Source of the DNA: Methylobacterium sp. Leaf118
Lineage (GTDB): Bacteria; Pseudomonadota; Alphaproteobacteria; Rhizobiales; Beijerinckiaceae
Assembly (NCBI RefSeq): GCF_920984675.1
Contig: NZ_CAKLBV010000003.1
Coordinates: 62,001-126,000 of the forward strand
Length of the DNA: 64,000 nucleotides
Direction: 5' to 3'
Part shown: one piece after another, positions 8,995 through 18,039 of the stretch
Layout: each line of letters begins with the position of its first letter
Position numbering within the stretch: the first letter of the stretch is position 1
Position numbers and translations under genes: made by a program
The notes under the pieces: model-generated
Database searches by the model: none
Seen by the model: only the letters and a program-made list of their open reading frames with translations
Told to the model about the DNA's origin: nothing

Positions 8995-9046
8995 AAGGCC
9001 GGAAAGCTCCACCTGCACAGGGGTTTAGCTCTCCGGCCTTTTCCTT
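8995..9046 (+). terminator. Rho-independent terminator after tRNA-Gly
   Basis: AAGGCCGGA at 8995-9003 pairs perfectly with TCCGGCCTT at 9032-9040, followed by TTTTCCTT. Placed 8 bp after the tRNA end, just inside the element. Confidence 0.7.
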
Positions 9047-9063
9047 GCCGGGGGCCGACCCGT

Positions 9064-9088
9064 TCGAGTGATACCAGCCTGATACCAG
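9064..9088 (+). repeat. Arm-type integrase site, left end
   Basis: TCGAGTGATACCAGCCTGATACCAG: two direct TGATACCAG units, identical to 58,706-58,730 at the other end of the element. It lies 75 bp inside the left att repeat. Paired direct repeats near both ends are what arm-binding domains of lambda-type integrases recognise. The role is inferred from position. Confidence 0.6.
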
Positions 9089-9302
9089 TTTCGGCCCGCT
9101 AGGGACGCTGACGTAGCCAGTGCAGGCACAGGCGGCGGAGATCCCGCATGAGGCGCCCGCGACTCGTGAGAACAATCGGATTTCAGAGGTGTCCGAGGCC
9201 TATTGGTCCCTCGCTACCGCGGCGGCGATCATGCCTTCATCGCGAGGCGCAGCCGCCGTTCCCGCCTCGCGCGGCGACCTGACCTTTGATAGGTATTTGA
9301 GC

Positions 9303-10052
9303 ATGGCTGATGCGACCGCCATCGAGTGGACCGACGCGACTTGGAACCCTGTGACGGGTTGCACCAAGATCAGCCCCGGCTGCGATAACTGCTACGCTGA
9401 ACGCTTTTCGGAGCGGTTCCGAGGCGTCCCCGGCCACCCCTTTGAAACGGGCTTCGACCTGACCCTGCGCCCGGCGCGCCTGGAGCAGCCTCTGGCGTGG
9501 CGCGAGCCCCGCATGATCTTCGTGAACTCCATGTCGGACCTGTTCCACAAGGAGGTGCCCGAGGAGTTCGTCGCGCGTGTCTTCGATACGATGGAGCGCG
9601 CGCACTGGCACACGTTCCAGGTCCTGACAAAGCGCTCCTCCCTCATGCGGGACTTCCTCCGGCGCCGATACGGTACCAGCCGGGGCCCGGCACACATCTG
9701 GTGCGGCATATCGGTCGAGGACGGCGTGAGGACCTCACGTATCCGCCATCTGCGCCAAGCGCCGGCCGGCATCCGGTTCCTGTCCATCGAACCCCTGATC
9801 GGCCCTGTCGGCCGGCTCGACCTCGACGGCATCGACTGGGTCATCGTGGGCGGCGAGAGCGGTCCCCGGGCCAGGCCGATGGACCCCGAGTGGGTCCGGG
9901 AGGTCCGCGACCAATGTGTCGCAGCCGGCGTGGCGTTCTTCTTTAAGCAATGGGGTGGATCCCGCCCAAAATCCGGTGGTCGCAGCCTGGACGGACGCGA
10001 GTGGAGCGAGTTTCCTGTTCCACCGCGCCTACCCAAGGTTGCCGCCGCATGA
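9303..10052 (+). CDS. DUF5131 (phage Gp37/Gp68 family) three-Cys protein
   Basis: 249 residues from ATG 9303 (MADATAIEWTDATWNPVTGC). The family hallmark is the cluster C-x6-C-x2-C in GCTKISPGCDNCYAERF near residues 19-33, a radical-SAM-like iron-sulfur ligand set, followed by FVNSMSDLFH and VLTKR and the late motif VIVGGESGPRARP. The biochemical role of the family is not established; an Fe-S enzyme acting on nucleic acid or protein is the usual guess. Its stop overlaps the start of TcmP (ATGA), the known companion gene. It is the first cargo gene of the island. The open frame reaches 9120, but the conserved N-terminus starts here. Confidence 0.88.
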   Translation: MADATAIEWTDATWNPVTGCTKISPGCDNCYAERFSERFRGVPGHPFETGFDLTLRPARLEQPLAWREPRMIFVNSMSDLFHKEVPEEFVARVFDTMERAHWHTFQVLTKRSSLMRDFLRRRYGTSRGPAHIWCGISVEDGVRTSRIRHLRQAPAGIRFLSIEPLIGPVGRLDLDGIDWVIVGGESGPRARPMDPEWVREVRDQCVAAGVAFFFKQWGGSRPKSGGRSLDGREWSEFPVPPRLPKVAAA

Positions 10053-10975
10053 GCAAGAAGCCCAAGGAAGGTGTCGGCCCTTGGGCTAAGGAGAAGCTGG
10101 ACGCACTGGGGGAGTACCTCGGTTTCTACACCAAGGTGCTCAAGAAACAGGGCTGGTGGTGTCGAGGCACCATCTACGTCGACGCGTTCGCCGGCCCCGG
10201 GCGGGCCAAGGTTCGGACCAAGCCCAAGGCGGCGCCAGAGATCGGCCTGTTCGACACCGAGCCGGCGGCAGACGCCGAGGCCGTCGAGTACCTGAAAGGC
10301 TCGCCCCGCGTCGCGCTGGACATCGAGGACCCGTTCACGCGCTACGTCTTCATCGAGCGCAACCCGGAGCGCGTTGCCGAGCTGCAGGCGCTGGCGGAGG
10401 AATACGGTGACACCCGCCGCATCGTCGTCCGAGAGGGCGATGCAGCCACCGAACTCCAAGCCATCCTCGACAGTGGCATCAACTGGAAGCACCACCGCGC
10501 GGTCGTCTTCGTCGACCCCTTTGGCATGCACATCCCGTGGTCGAAGTTGGAGGCCTTGGCGCGGACCGGCGCAATCGAAGTGTTCGTGAACTTCCCGCTG
10601 GGCATGGCCATCCAGCGTTTCCTCGTGCGCAGCGGCGACATACGCGAGAACTGGCGGGAGACGCTCGACGCCTTCTTCGGGTCACCGGACTGGTGGGATC
10701 ACGCTTACGAGGAGCGGGTTGGGCTGTTCGGGGCCGAGACCCTGAAGCTCGCCGACTCCGGCATCCGGCTGCTGGAGTGGTATCGAGGCCAGTTGAAGGA
10801 CGCTTTTGGACACGTCTCTCCCGGACGCCTCATCCGGAACACGCAAGGCGGTCACCTGTACTACCTCGTCTGGGCCGGGCCCAATAAGAAGGGGCTGGAC
10901 GGCGCGCAGCACATCCTGAGCAAGGGCGACCGTGTCTCTACAACGCGAGCGCGCAAGGGCACGGCGGCCGGGTAG
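10049..10975 (+). CDS. tcmP: Three-Cys-motif partner protein TcmP
   Basis: 308 residues starting MSKKPKEGVGPWAKEKL, the characteristic N-terminus of TcmP. YVDAFAGPGRAKV near residue 48 looks like a methyltransferase-type motif I, VVFVDPFGMHIPW near 155 like motif IV, and FGHVSPGRLIRNTQGGHLYYLVWA follows near 255. TcmP proteins are always found beside three-Cys DUF5131 proteins; their joint function is unknown, and phage and island distribution suggests conflict or DNA/RNA modification. It is translationally coupled to the upstream partner. Confidence 0.88.
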   Translation: MSKKPKEGVGPWAKEKLDALGEYLGFYTKVLKKQGWWCRGTIYVDAFAGPGRAKVRTKPKAAPEIGLFDTEPAADAEAVEYLKGSPRVALDIEDPFTRYVFIERNPERVAELQALAEEYGDTRRIVVREGDAATELQAILDSGINWKHHRAVVFVDPFGMHIPWSKLEALARTGAIEVFVNFPLGMAIQRFLVRSGDIRENWRETLDAFFGSPDWWDHAYEERVGLFGAETLKLADSGIRLLEWYRGQLKDAFGHVSPGRLIRNTQGGHLYYLVWAGPNKKGLDGAQHILSKGDRVSTTRARKGTAAG

Positions 10976-10978
10976 GGC

Positions 10979-11164
10979 ATGAGCGACGCACCCCTCTACC
11001 CCTCCCAGGACGGCCCCGGCGCCGGGCGCGTCGTGGAGGTCACCGTCCGCGTCATGGTCGGCGCGGACCGGAGCACGGTCGTCGTCCGCCGCGGCGGCGA
11101 GCCCGACATCCTGCACGAGGTCCGCCCGCACGGGGCGGAGGCGGACGGCATCGGCGCCGCCGTC
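10979..11164 (+). pseudogene. Third gene of the three-Cys operon, truncated by IS21
   Basis: ATG 3 bp after the TcmP stop; 62 residues (MSDAPLYPSQDGPG... HEVRPHGAEADGIGAA) before the IS21 left end at 11,165. The fragment looks like a small beta-rich protein (VVEVTVRVMVGADRSTVVVRRGG). No family was recognised. Its missing end is not recognisable to the right of the IS, where a different-looking fragment lies. Confidence 0.6.
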
Positions 11165-11279
11165 TGTGTTTCGGCGTGCAACTTTGACCCCCTGATGCGG
11201 GGGATCGGCGTCCAATTCTGACCCCCTGAAGCTTGCTCTCGCAGACTGCCCTCCGGGACGACCGGACGGGTGGTGGGGG

Positions 11280-12779
11280 ATGAAGGGCGTGGACACGATT
11301 GCGCGCATCCGGCGCGAGTTCTTCATCCGCGGTCGGTCGATCAAGGACATCGTCCGCGACCTGCACGTCTCCCGCAACACCGTGCGCAAGGTCATCCGCT
11401 CGGGAGCCACCAGCTTCGCCTACGAGCGCGAGGTGCAGCCGCTGCCCAAGCTGGGACCATGGCGGGACGACCTCGACCGGATGCTGGCCACGAACGCCAG
11501 CCGGCCGCCGCGCGAGCGGCTGACCCTGATCCGGGTGTTCGAGGCGCTGCGCGGGCTCGGCTACGAGGGCGGCTACGACGCGGTGCGCCGCTACGCCAAG
11601 GGCTGGAAGCGGGAGCGCACTGCCATCACGGCGCCGGCCTTCGTGCCGCTCTCCTTCGCCCCGGGCGAGGCCTACCAGTTCGACTGGAGCCACGAGATCG
11701 TGCTGATCGGCGGCGTGACCACGACGGTCAAGGTCGCCCACGTCCGGCTCTGCCACTCGCGCATGCTGTTCGTGCGGGCCTACCCGCGTGAGAGCCAGGA
11801 GATGGTCTTCGACGCCCATGACCGGGCGTTCGCCTTCTTCCGCGGTGCCTGCCAGCGCGGGATCTACGACAACATGAAGACCGCGGTGGAGACGATCTTC
11901 GTCGGGCGCGAGCGCGCCTATAATCGCCGCTTCCTGCAGATGTGCTCGCACTACCTCGTCGAGCCGGTGGCCTGCACGCCGGCCTCGGGCTGGGAGAAGG
12001 GCCAGGTCGAGAACCAGGTCGGGCTGGTGCGCGAGCGCCTGTTCACCCCGCGCATCCGGGTGAAGAGCTACGACGAGCTGAACGCCCTGCTGCTCGACGG
12101 GGTGATCGCCTACGCCAAGGCCCATCCTCATCCCGAGGAACGCGAGCGCAGCGTCTGGGAGCGGTTCGAGGCCGAGCGGGCGGCACTGGTGCCCTATGCC
12201 GGCCGCTTCGACGGCTTCCACGCCGTGCCGGCCGCCGTCTCCTCGACCTGCCTCGTGCGCTTCGACAACAACAAGTACTCGGTCATGGCCTCTGCCATCG
12301 GCCGTCCGGTCGAGGTGCGCGCCTACGCCGAGCGTGTCGAGATCCGCCAGGACGGCCGCATCGTTGCCGAGCATGCCCGCGCCTTCGGCCGTGGCCAGAC
12401 GGTGTTCGATCCCTGGCACTACGTTCCCGTGCTCGCCCGCAAGCCCGGTGCGCTCCGCAACGGGGCGCCGTTCAAGGACTGGGTGCTGCCCGCCGCCCTC
12501 GACCGGGTCCGGCGCAAGCTTGCCGGCAGCGCCGACGGCGACCGCCAGATGGTCGAGATCCTCACCGCCGTGCTCGGCGATGGCCTGCCCGCGGTCGAAG
12601 CCGCCTGTGCCGAGGCGCTGCGCGAGGGCGTCCACTCGGCCGACATCGTCCTCAACATCCTGGCTCGCCAGCGCGAGCCCGCCGCCGCCGTCACCCTCCC
12701 GACTCCCGAGGGTCTACGGCTGCGCCACGAACCTGTTGCCGACTGCGCCCGCTACGACAGCCTGAGGAGAGCCCGATGA
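11280..12779 (+). CDS. istA: IS21 transposase IstA
   Basis: 499 residues. An N-terminal helix-turn-helix ([23 protein letters not shown], about 19-40) is followed by an RNase H-fold DDE core: D135 in QFDWS, D197 in IYDNMK, E244 in GQVENQ. It binds the IS ends and catalyses strand transfer with the IstB ATPase. The predicted protein is identical to that of copy 2. The stop overlaps the istB start (ATGA). Confidence 0.95.
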   Translation: MKGVDTIARIRREFFIRGRSIKDIVRDLHVSRNTVRKVIRSGATSFAYEREVQPLPKLGPWRDDLDRMLATNASRPPRERLTLIRVFEALRGLGYEGGYDAVRRYAKGWKRERTAITAPAFVPLSFAPGEAYQFDWSHEIVLIGGVTTTVKVAHVRLCHSRMLFVRAYPRESQEMVFDAHDRAFAFFRGACQRGIYDNMKTAVETIFVGRERAYNRRFLQMCSHYLVEPVACTPASGWEKGQVENQVGLVRERLFTPRIRVKSYDELNALLLDGVIAYAKAHPHPEERERSVWERFEAERAALVPYAGRFDGFHAVPAAVSSTCLVRFDNNKYSVMASAIGRPVEVRAYAERVEIRQDGRIVAEHARAFGRGQTVFDPWHYVPVLARKPGALRNGAPFKDWVLPAALDRVRRKLAGSADGDRQMVEILTAVLGDGLPAVEAACAEALREGVHSADIVLNILARQREPAAAVTLPTPEGLRLRHEPVADCARYDSLRRAR

Positions 12780-13510
12780 TGGAACGCCAGCAGATCCTCG
12801 CCACGATGGGCGAGCTGAAGTTGTTTGGGATGAAGGCGGCCTACGACGAGATCATCAAGGTCGCGGTCAAGCGCACCCACGAGCCGCAGCAGATCGTCGG
12901 CGACCTGCTCCAGGCCGAGATCAGCGAGAAGCAGGCCCGCTCGATCCGCTACCAGATGACGATCGCCAAGCTGCCCCTGGCCAAGGACATCACCGAGTTC
13001 GCCTTCGCCGGCACGCCGATCAACGAGGGGCTGGTGCGCGATCTCGCCGGCGGCGAGTTCCTGGCGCATCAGCGCAACGTCGTGCTCGTCGTCGGCACTG
13101 GCACCGGCAAGACCCACCTCGCCATCGCCATCGCGCGGGCCTGCATCCGCGACGGGGCGCGGGGCCGGTTCTACAACGTCGTCGACCTCGTCAACCGGCT
13201 CGAAGCCGAGGCACGCGCCGGCCGGCAGGGCCGCATCGCCGACCATCTCGCCCGACTCGACCTCGTGGTGCTCGACGAACTCGGCTACCTGCCCTTCGCG
13301 CAGTCGGGCGGCCAACTCCTGTTCCACCTGATCAGCAAGCTCTACGAAACCACCTCGATCGTGGTCACCACCAACCTCGCCTTCGGGGAATGGCCGAGCG
13401 TGTTTGCCGGCGACGCCAAGATGACCACCGCGCTGCTCGATCGGCTCACGCACCATTGCGAGATCGTCGAGACCGGCAACGAGAGCTGGCGCTTCAAGAA
13501 CCGCGCCTGA
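12776..13510 (+). CDS. istB: IS21 helper ATPase IstB, Walker A variant
   Basis: 244 residues, AAA+ DnaC-like ATPase that assists IstA in target capture. The Walker A reads VGTGTGKT at 106-113; copy 2 has GGTGTGKT. The change is GTC versus GGC at codon 106 and replaces the first, near-invariant Gly of GxxxxGKT. Walker B is [14 protein letters not shown] near 162. Loss of this Gly may weaken ATP binding, so this copy may depend on copy 2 for transposition. Otherwise the two proteins are identical. Confidence 0.93.
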   Translation: MMERQQILATMGELKLFGMKAAYDEIIKVAVKRTHEPQQIVGDLLQAEISEKQARSIRYQMTIAKLPLAKDITEFAFAGTPINEGLVRDLAGGEFLAHQRNVVLVVGTGTGKTHLAIAIARACIRDGARGRFYNVVDLVNRLEAEARAGRQGRIADHLARLDLVVLDELGYLPFAQSGGQLLFHLISKLYETTSIVVTTNLAFGEWPSVFAGDAKMTTALLDRLTHHCEIVETGNESWRFKNRA

Positions 13511-13540
13511 GGTCGGCTACCCGTCGCGCCTTCCGGATCC

Positions 13541-13589
13541 CTGATCAGCCCGGCTGCGCCACCCCGACCCGCTCCGCCGGGCTGATCAG
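13541..13589 (+). terminator. Hairpin after istB, copy 1
   Basis: CTGATCAGCCCGGC (13,541-13,554) pairs perfectly with GCCGGGCTGATCAG (13,576-13,589). It lies 30 bp after istB and has no T tract. The same hairpin is at 57,910-57,958 in copy 2. It may stop transcription or translation passing through the IS. Confidence 0.5.
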
Positions 13590-13664
13590 AGGCGTCACGC
13601 CATACCCATCCAGGGGGTCAATTTTGGACGCCGATCCGGGGTCAACATTCCACGCTGTTTGACA

Positions 13665-13930
13665 GGAAGACGCGGTACTGGACGACGAGCGTCACCTGCG
13701 GGACGGTGGACACCCGCAACGGCCGCGAGCGCATCGAGGCGCAGGGCGCCGGTTCCGCATGGCTCGATGGCGGCAAGCTCGCCGGGACGTGGTCACCGCC
13801 CGGCGGCGCGTACGGCGAGGCCCAGATGCGCGTCTGGAGCGTCGACGAGCGCGACGGCCTCGACGTGATGGTGTCGATGTCGGGCCTGTGCCCCTCCCGC
13901 GGACAGGTCGAGCTTTCGACTGGCGACTGA
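13665..13930 (+). pseudogene. C-terminal gene fragment right of IS21
   Basis: An open frame enters from the IS edge and ends at 13,930 (about 88 residues; RKTRYWTTSVTCGTV... MVSMSGLCPSRGQVELSTGD). It has no start of its own other than an internal GTG at 13,706. Composition looks coding (Trp, Cys, alternating beta pattern), so it is the tail of an unrecognised gene beheaded at the IS. Confidence 0.45.
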
Positions 13931-14855
13931 CCGGGGCATCATGGGGCCGTCCCCCTCGAAAGGCCGGCCCCATGATCGACCGCGAGCTCGTCGCCGCCCT
14001 TGGCCTATGCGCTCTCGGCCTGACGGTCGCCGCGGCCCGCCCGGCGCCGTCCATCGTCACCGTCGCGCATGCCGGCGAGCCGCTGGTGACGGTCCTGGCG
14101 GCTCGAACGGAAAGGCCCAGCCCCCTCGTGGGAACCGGGCCTCGACCCGCGTCAGGTCCGCAACAGCCTCGCGCAGGTCGCCGAGGCTCCACCCGGCGGC
14201 GGACGAGGTCGAGGATGTCGGCCTTGTCGTTCGTGTACTCCACCGTGGCGCAGGTGAGCATGATGGGCCGCATGTCCCGCCGGCGCTCGACCCCGGCGTC
14301 GGGGAGGTCGTCGAACGCGTCGTGCGAACGGCCCTTGCCGCCAGTGTCCTCGAACATGCCCTGAAGCCCCACCACGGAACACGAATCGCCGATCTGCGCC
14401 GGCGTGAGGACAGAGTGCCTTTAAGGACGGTGGTCCCACGGGCGGGGGTTGATGCTGGAGCATGGCCGTGCAAGCCGCGCGCCCATCCATTTGAGTCGTG
14501 GGGCCTTCACAACGGATCGGGTGGCCTATCCATGACCGACCCGTATGCGGCATGGCGCCGCAGCCGACCGCTACTGAGTTCCAAGCTGGCGAATGGCCGG
14601 AAACGGATGGCCACGAGGCACAGGGAGCCTCACCTGACCGGGGTGATTTTCGATCCCGATAGGCAACCCATCCGCATGCTCGGGCCTGCGTAGCCCCCGT
14701 TTCCGTGCCTCCTGCGCGATGGCGCTTTCCCGGCCGTCTCCAGGTGGCTGATTCCCCTGCCTTCTCAAAGCCCTGCGACGCGCCGAACCTCTGAGGGTTC
14801 GCGAGCCGGGTGTGGTGCCTCGGCTGATCGCGAGACCGGGTCACGGGTCATCTGC
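13931..14855. other. Region with decayed or unassigned short frames
   Basis: On the plus strand an ATG at 13,972 opens with a signal-peptide-like stretch (MIDRELVAALGLCALGLTVAAA) but then runs into low-quality Arg/Ser-rich sequence. On the minus strand, 14,363 back to about 14,060 reads MFEDTGGKGRSHDAFDDLPD... and appears to continue in another frame as GDLREAVADLTRVEARFP, as if frameshifted near 14,195. Neither can be assigned. No repeat or RNA was seen from 14,480 to 14,855. Confidence 0.3.
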
Positions 14856-16736
14856 ATGTCGCTGCTACGGGGGCAAGACGCCCCCTTCTCCTTCCGCTAC
14901 GCCGCCCCCGAGGCGGCCATCGAGGCCCTCGGCCTGGAGCCGGGCAGGACGAAGTCCGACCGTGCCGTCCAGGCCGCGGTCATCGCCGCCGCCGCCATCG
15001 AGCACGATGGCTCCGGCCGCTGGATCTCCTATAGCCGGTCGCACGACTGGTGGGCCGCCGGCCGCTACGACGGCACCCCGGTCACGATGCGGCGCATGAT
15101 CCGCACCGTCGAGGACCTGGCGTCGAAGGGGCTTATCGAGTCCTTCGTCCAGACGCCCGGGGCGCACATGCTCACCAACGAGAACGAGCGCGTGCAATCG
15201 GCCTTCAGGGCCTGGTCCGCGCTTACGAACCGTCTCGGCGGCCTGCGCATGGACGCCATCGAGCGCCCGCCTGTCGTCATGAAGAACGAGGCCGGCGACC
15301 CGATCCCGTTCCCCCGGACGGAGCGCGCGGCCCGCATCGTGCGCGAGGTCGAGGACGTGAACGAGTGGCTCCGGACATTCGACGTCAAGGTTGACCCCAA
15401 GGCCGACCCGGCCAACTGGCGCCGATCTGCCTACCACCTCCACGCCAGGAAGGTGAAGGACGGGCGCGAGACTTGGGCCTGCACGATCCCGACCGACGTG
15501 CCCAGCGTGGTCCGCGTTTTCGGCCGGGAGCGCCTCGACCGGCATGGACGCCTCTACGGCTGGTGGCAGCAGCTTCCGAAGGACCGCCGGAACGAGCTAC
15601 TCCTGAACGGCGAGGTCATCGTTGAGGAGGATTTCGCCTCCCTGCACCCGACGCTGCTCTACGCCATGAAGGGCATCTGGCTCGACTTCGACCCCTACGA
15701 TGTCTGGGCCTTCCCCCGAGCCGAGGCCAAGCTCGCGCTCAACATCGGCTTCAACTGCAAGCGCGGCCTGGAGGGGATCACCCGCACCCTCATGGACCGC
15801 GAGGACTGGGGGCATGGCTACCGCTACACGACCAAGCTCGTGGCCGAGGTCGCGGCCCGCAACGAGCCCATCCGCGAGTACCTCGGGTCGGACGCCGGCG
15901 TCATGCTCATGGGCCTCGACAGCTGCATGTGCCTCGACGTCCTGAAGGGCTGCCGCAAGGACGGTATCCCCGCGCTGCCGGTCCACGATTCCTTCCAGGT
16001 CCCGGCGTCGAAGGGGGCTCAGGTCCGAGCCATCATGGGCGAGGTTCTGTACCGTGTGCGTGTCACGATTTCCCCAAAGGTTTCAGGGATTTCGGCTCTC
16101 TCGTTCCTACATAATGCCCCCGCTGGTGGGGGCGCCCCGGGGGCGGAGCCCCTGGGGGCCGTCCCTCTCGCTCCCTCTTCCCCGCCCTTGTTGGAGGTCG
16201 CCGCCCCTGCCGGAGGGGCCTCGTCCGTGCCCCCCGGCTCCCCGCCGGTCCTCTTACCCGCGCCCCTAGTAGAAGGCCCTGGAACGGTCCTGCCGGGTTC
16301 GTACGCGGGCTCTACCCCGTCCCTCGCACCTGCCGTCCCTGCCGTCCTCTGGCCCTCTACGGACGTCCCTCCCGAACCGTACTCGTCAGTCTCCGCACCT
16401 AATCTCTGCGCGTCGTCCAGGGAGGGTCGTACAGCGCCTTCTGCATCGCCGCCCTTCCCAGACCCGTTCGCCTGTTCTCCTGCCGTCCCTGCCATCCCCT
16501 GCGCCATGAGGCTCGACATGACCGACTCCCGCCCCGTCGTCATCACCGTCCCCGAACCCCACCCCCACGTCATCTACGACGTCGACGGTACCGAGGTGCG
16601 GGGCACGCCCATCATGCTCCGTCCCATGGCGGAGGATCTCATCGCGCAGGGTCACGACCCCTACGCCCGTCCCGCCGCGCTCCCTCCGAAAGTCGCGCCC
16701 GGCCTGCCTTCCGGCATTGTCCCTCGCGGGGCATAG
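14856..16736 (+). CDS. Palm-domain polymerase-like replication protein
   Basis: 626 residues. The first 120 contain a winged-helix-like segment (MRRMIRTVEDLASKGLIESF). From about 225 the sequence resembles family A/T7-type palm domains: YGWWQQLPKDRRNELLLNGE, motif A VEEDFASLHPTLLYA with D259, motif B AKLALNIGFNCKRG (K292 and K302), motif C LPVHDSFQVP with D378. This order suggests a template-dependent polymerase or a derived palm protein used for element replication; no exonuclease domain is seen. Residues about 410-550 are a Pro/Ala/Ser-rich low-complexity linker, and the end (VIYDVDGTEVRGTPIMLRPM) may be a separate small gene with a start at 16,506 or 16,518. Family naming is by motif only. 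Confidence 0.6.
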   Translation: MSLLRGQDAPFSFRYAAPEAAIEALGLEPGRTKSDRAVQAAVIAAAAIEHDGSGRWISYSRSHDWWAAGRYDGTPVTMRRMIRTVEDLASKGLIESFVQTPGAHMLTNENERVQSAFRAWSALTNRLGGLRMDAIERPPVVMKNEAGDPIPFPRTERAARIVREVEDVNEWLRTFDVKVDPKADPANWRRSAYHLHARKVKDGRETWACTIPTDVPSVVRVFGRERLDRHGRLYGWWQQLPKDRRNELLLNGEVIVEEDFASLHPTLLYAMKGIWLDFDPYDVWAFPRAEAKLALNIGFNCKRGLEGITRTLMDREDWGHGYRYTTKLVAEVAARNEPIREYLGSDAGVMLMGLDSCMCLDVLKGCRKDGIPALPVHDSFQVPASKGAQVRAIMGEVLYRVRVTISPKVSGISALSFLHNAPAGGGAPGAEPLGAVPLAPSSPPLLEVAAPAGGASSVPPGSPPVLLPAPLVEGPGTVLPGSYAGSTPSLAPAVPAVLWPSTDVPPEPYSSVSAPNLCASSREGRTAPSASPPFPDPFACSPAVPAIPCAMRLDMTDSRPVVITVPEPHPHVIYDVDGTEVRGTPIMLRPMAEDLIAQGHDPYARPAALPPKVAPGLPSGIVPRGA

Positions 16737-16782
16737 CCCTACACTGGCGGCATCCGGTGACCCGGTAGGCGCACCACGCCTC

Positions 16783-16820
16783 GAACCCCCGCTGCTGCGT
16801 CTCGGCGCCGGCGGGGGTTC
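16783..16820 (+). terminator. Hairpin after polymerase-like gene
   Basis: GAACCCCCGC (16,783-16,792) pairs with GCGGGGGTTC (16,811-16,820), a 10-bp perfect stem 47 bp after the stop. It has no T run, so termination activity is uncertain. Confidence 0.45.
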
Positions 16821-16862
16821 TGCGTTCTGGTCCCTTGCGTCCCCTACCGGCATCCTGTCGTC

Positions 16863-17294
16863 ATGACCGACGCCATCGCCGACCGGGCCCGCTGGGCCAG
16901 TGCCTTCGCCGACGAACTCGCGGGCTTCTCGCCCGGCCCGTTCGTGCCCGAGGACGAGGATGCGGGCATGCCCCTGTCCCCGGCGACGCGCCTGACCCAG
17001 AGCCAGGAGAACGCCCGCAAGCGCGCCCAGCGTGCCCGGGCCAAGGCGAAGCGCGTGCACGAGCTCGACGCCGCCGTCGCGCAGGGGCTGCGGTGCATCC
17101 TGCGCCAACGCAAGGTCTACGAGCGCATGAAGGACGGCGAGGAGCTCAGCGGCATCGCCGTCCGGGTCGAACCCGTTTTCGCCGAGGCCATGCGATTCCT
17201 CGTTGAGATCTGCGGCTGGGACCGCCGTATGGCCAGTAAGGCGCTCACCGCGAAGCTCTTGCGCCCGGCCCAGCCCCCGGCCGCCAAGGCGTAG
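16863..17294 (+). CDS. Hypothetical protein with basic helix
   Basis: 143 residues (MTDAIADRARWASAFADEL...). The centre is a long charged Ala/Arg/Lys helix (NARKRAQRARAKAKRVHELDAAVAQG) and the end WDRRMASKALTAKLLRP is also helical. It may bind DNA or act with the upstream polymerase-like protein. It is not in an overlapping operon and no family was recognised. Confidence 0.5.
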   Translation: MTDAIADRARWASAFADELAGFSPGPFVPEDEDAGMPLSPATRLTQSQENARKRAQRARAKAKRVHELDAAVAQGLRCILRQRKVYERMKDGEELSGIAVRVEPVFAEAMRFLVEICGWDRRMASKALTAKLLRPAQPPAAKA

Positions 17295-17319
17295 CCGACG
17301 CGCCCGTCCCTGCCGGGGC

Positions 17320-17568
17320 ATGTGTTGGCGGATGCACGGAGCGCCCGGACCTTGGGGTGTCCTTCCTGCCTGGGAGGCCGCCCCCTTCGATGAGGACGGC
17401 CTGTCCCTTATCAGGTTGCATCCCATGGCCGGCTACCGCTCCATCCCCGTTATCGTCCGCCCGTCGGACCTGCCGGCGCTCAAGAGCGAAAGCCTGCAAG
17501 TGGCGCACAACCGAGCGAACGGCATGCTAACTCATGACCCCTTGCGGACCTTCGAGCCTACCGGCTGA
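17320..17568 (+). CDS. Hypothetical 82-residue protein
   Basis: ATG at 17,320, 26 bp after the preceding stop. The reading MCWRMHGAPGPWGVLPAWEAAPFDEDG... IPVIVRPSDLPALKSESLQ is protein-like to about residue 70, but the last 11 residues come from a dispersed repeat (17,536 on). The natural C-terminus has therefore probably been replaced. Confidence 0.35.
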   Translation: MCWRMHGAPGPWGVLPAWEAAPFDEDGLSLIRLHPMAGYRSIPVIVRPSDLPALKSESLQVAHNRANGMLTHDPLRTFEPTG

Positions 17569-17610
17569 GACATCCGCTTTGGAGGAAAAAGCGGACCTTT
17601 GCGCGGCGGC
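17536..17610. repeat. Dispersed hairpin repeat, copy A
   Basis: GACCCCTTGCGGACCTTC, a variable spacer, then ATCCGCTTT-GGAGGAA-AAAGCGGA and GCGGCGGC. A diverged copy is at 46,497-46,573. The TCCGCTTT/AAAGCGGA arms form a stem. This copy abuts an IS3 transposase tail, so it may be an IS or MITE end. Confidence 0.5.
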
Positions 17611-17793
17611 TACGACGACGAGTGCCTGAACGAGCATCTGTTCCGGAGCCTGCCGGCGGCCCGGACCCTCATCGAGGCGTGGCGGGTCGACTACAATACC
17701 TGCCGCCCTCACACGAGCCTCGGCGGCCTCATCCCGAACGCGTTTGCAACCCGGTCAAAACAGGACCAAAACCAGAACGGACTCTGGTTATGA
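17599..17793 (+). pseudogene. IS3-family transposase C-terminal remnant
   Basis: Sixty residues of an IS3 OrfB end: DECLNEHLFRSLPAARTLIEAWRVDYN, then RPHTSLGGLIPNAFA. This contains the catalytic-Glu region and the NxxRPHxSLG signature. Everything upstream, including the rest of the DDE core, is missing. Confidence 0.8.
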
Positions 17794-18039
17794 ATGGGGG
17801 CAAACAGGGGGCAAGGTCACGGCCCGCCCGGCCAGCCGGCGTCACGAGACCCCGACCCCGCCACGTCCGGTGGCCCGTCCGACGCCCGCCCCGGTGTCGG
17901 ACAGGGAGGCCAATGCCGCCGCCCGGTCCGACGCGCAGCGCCGGTCGGACGCTAAGTGGGCCGAGGCCGTCCGCCTGGTACTGCCGCGTCAGATAGAGCT
18001 GCAGTGGACCTCGTCTGCCGCAGAGGGCAGCAGGACACC

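Larger units (their letters stand above)
11165..13664 (+). mobile_element. IS21-family insertion sequence, copy 1
   Basis: 2,500 bp with ends TGTGTTTCGGCGTG... and ...CACGCTGTTTGACA, imperfect inverted repeats starting TGT and containing TTGACCCC and GGATCGGCGTCCAA subrepeats, as usual for IS21 multiple transposase sites. It encodes istA and istB. Boundaries were set by comparison with copy 2 (55,534-58,033); flanking bases differ immediately outside. No target-site duplication is visible, which suggests rearrangement after insertion. The only base difference seen between the copies is at 13,092. Confidence 0.95.

Noticed and set aside
9112..9302. N-terminal extension of the DUF5131 protein (frame open from 9,120)
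   Set aside because: The extension is not protein-like and overlaps the arm-site region; the family N-terminus begins at 9,303.
14060..14480. Minus-strand gene with signature of a regulator
   Set aside because: It would need a frameshift and no family could be named; kept only as a note in the region entry.
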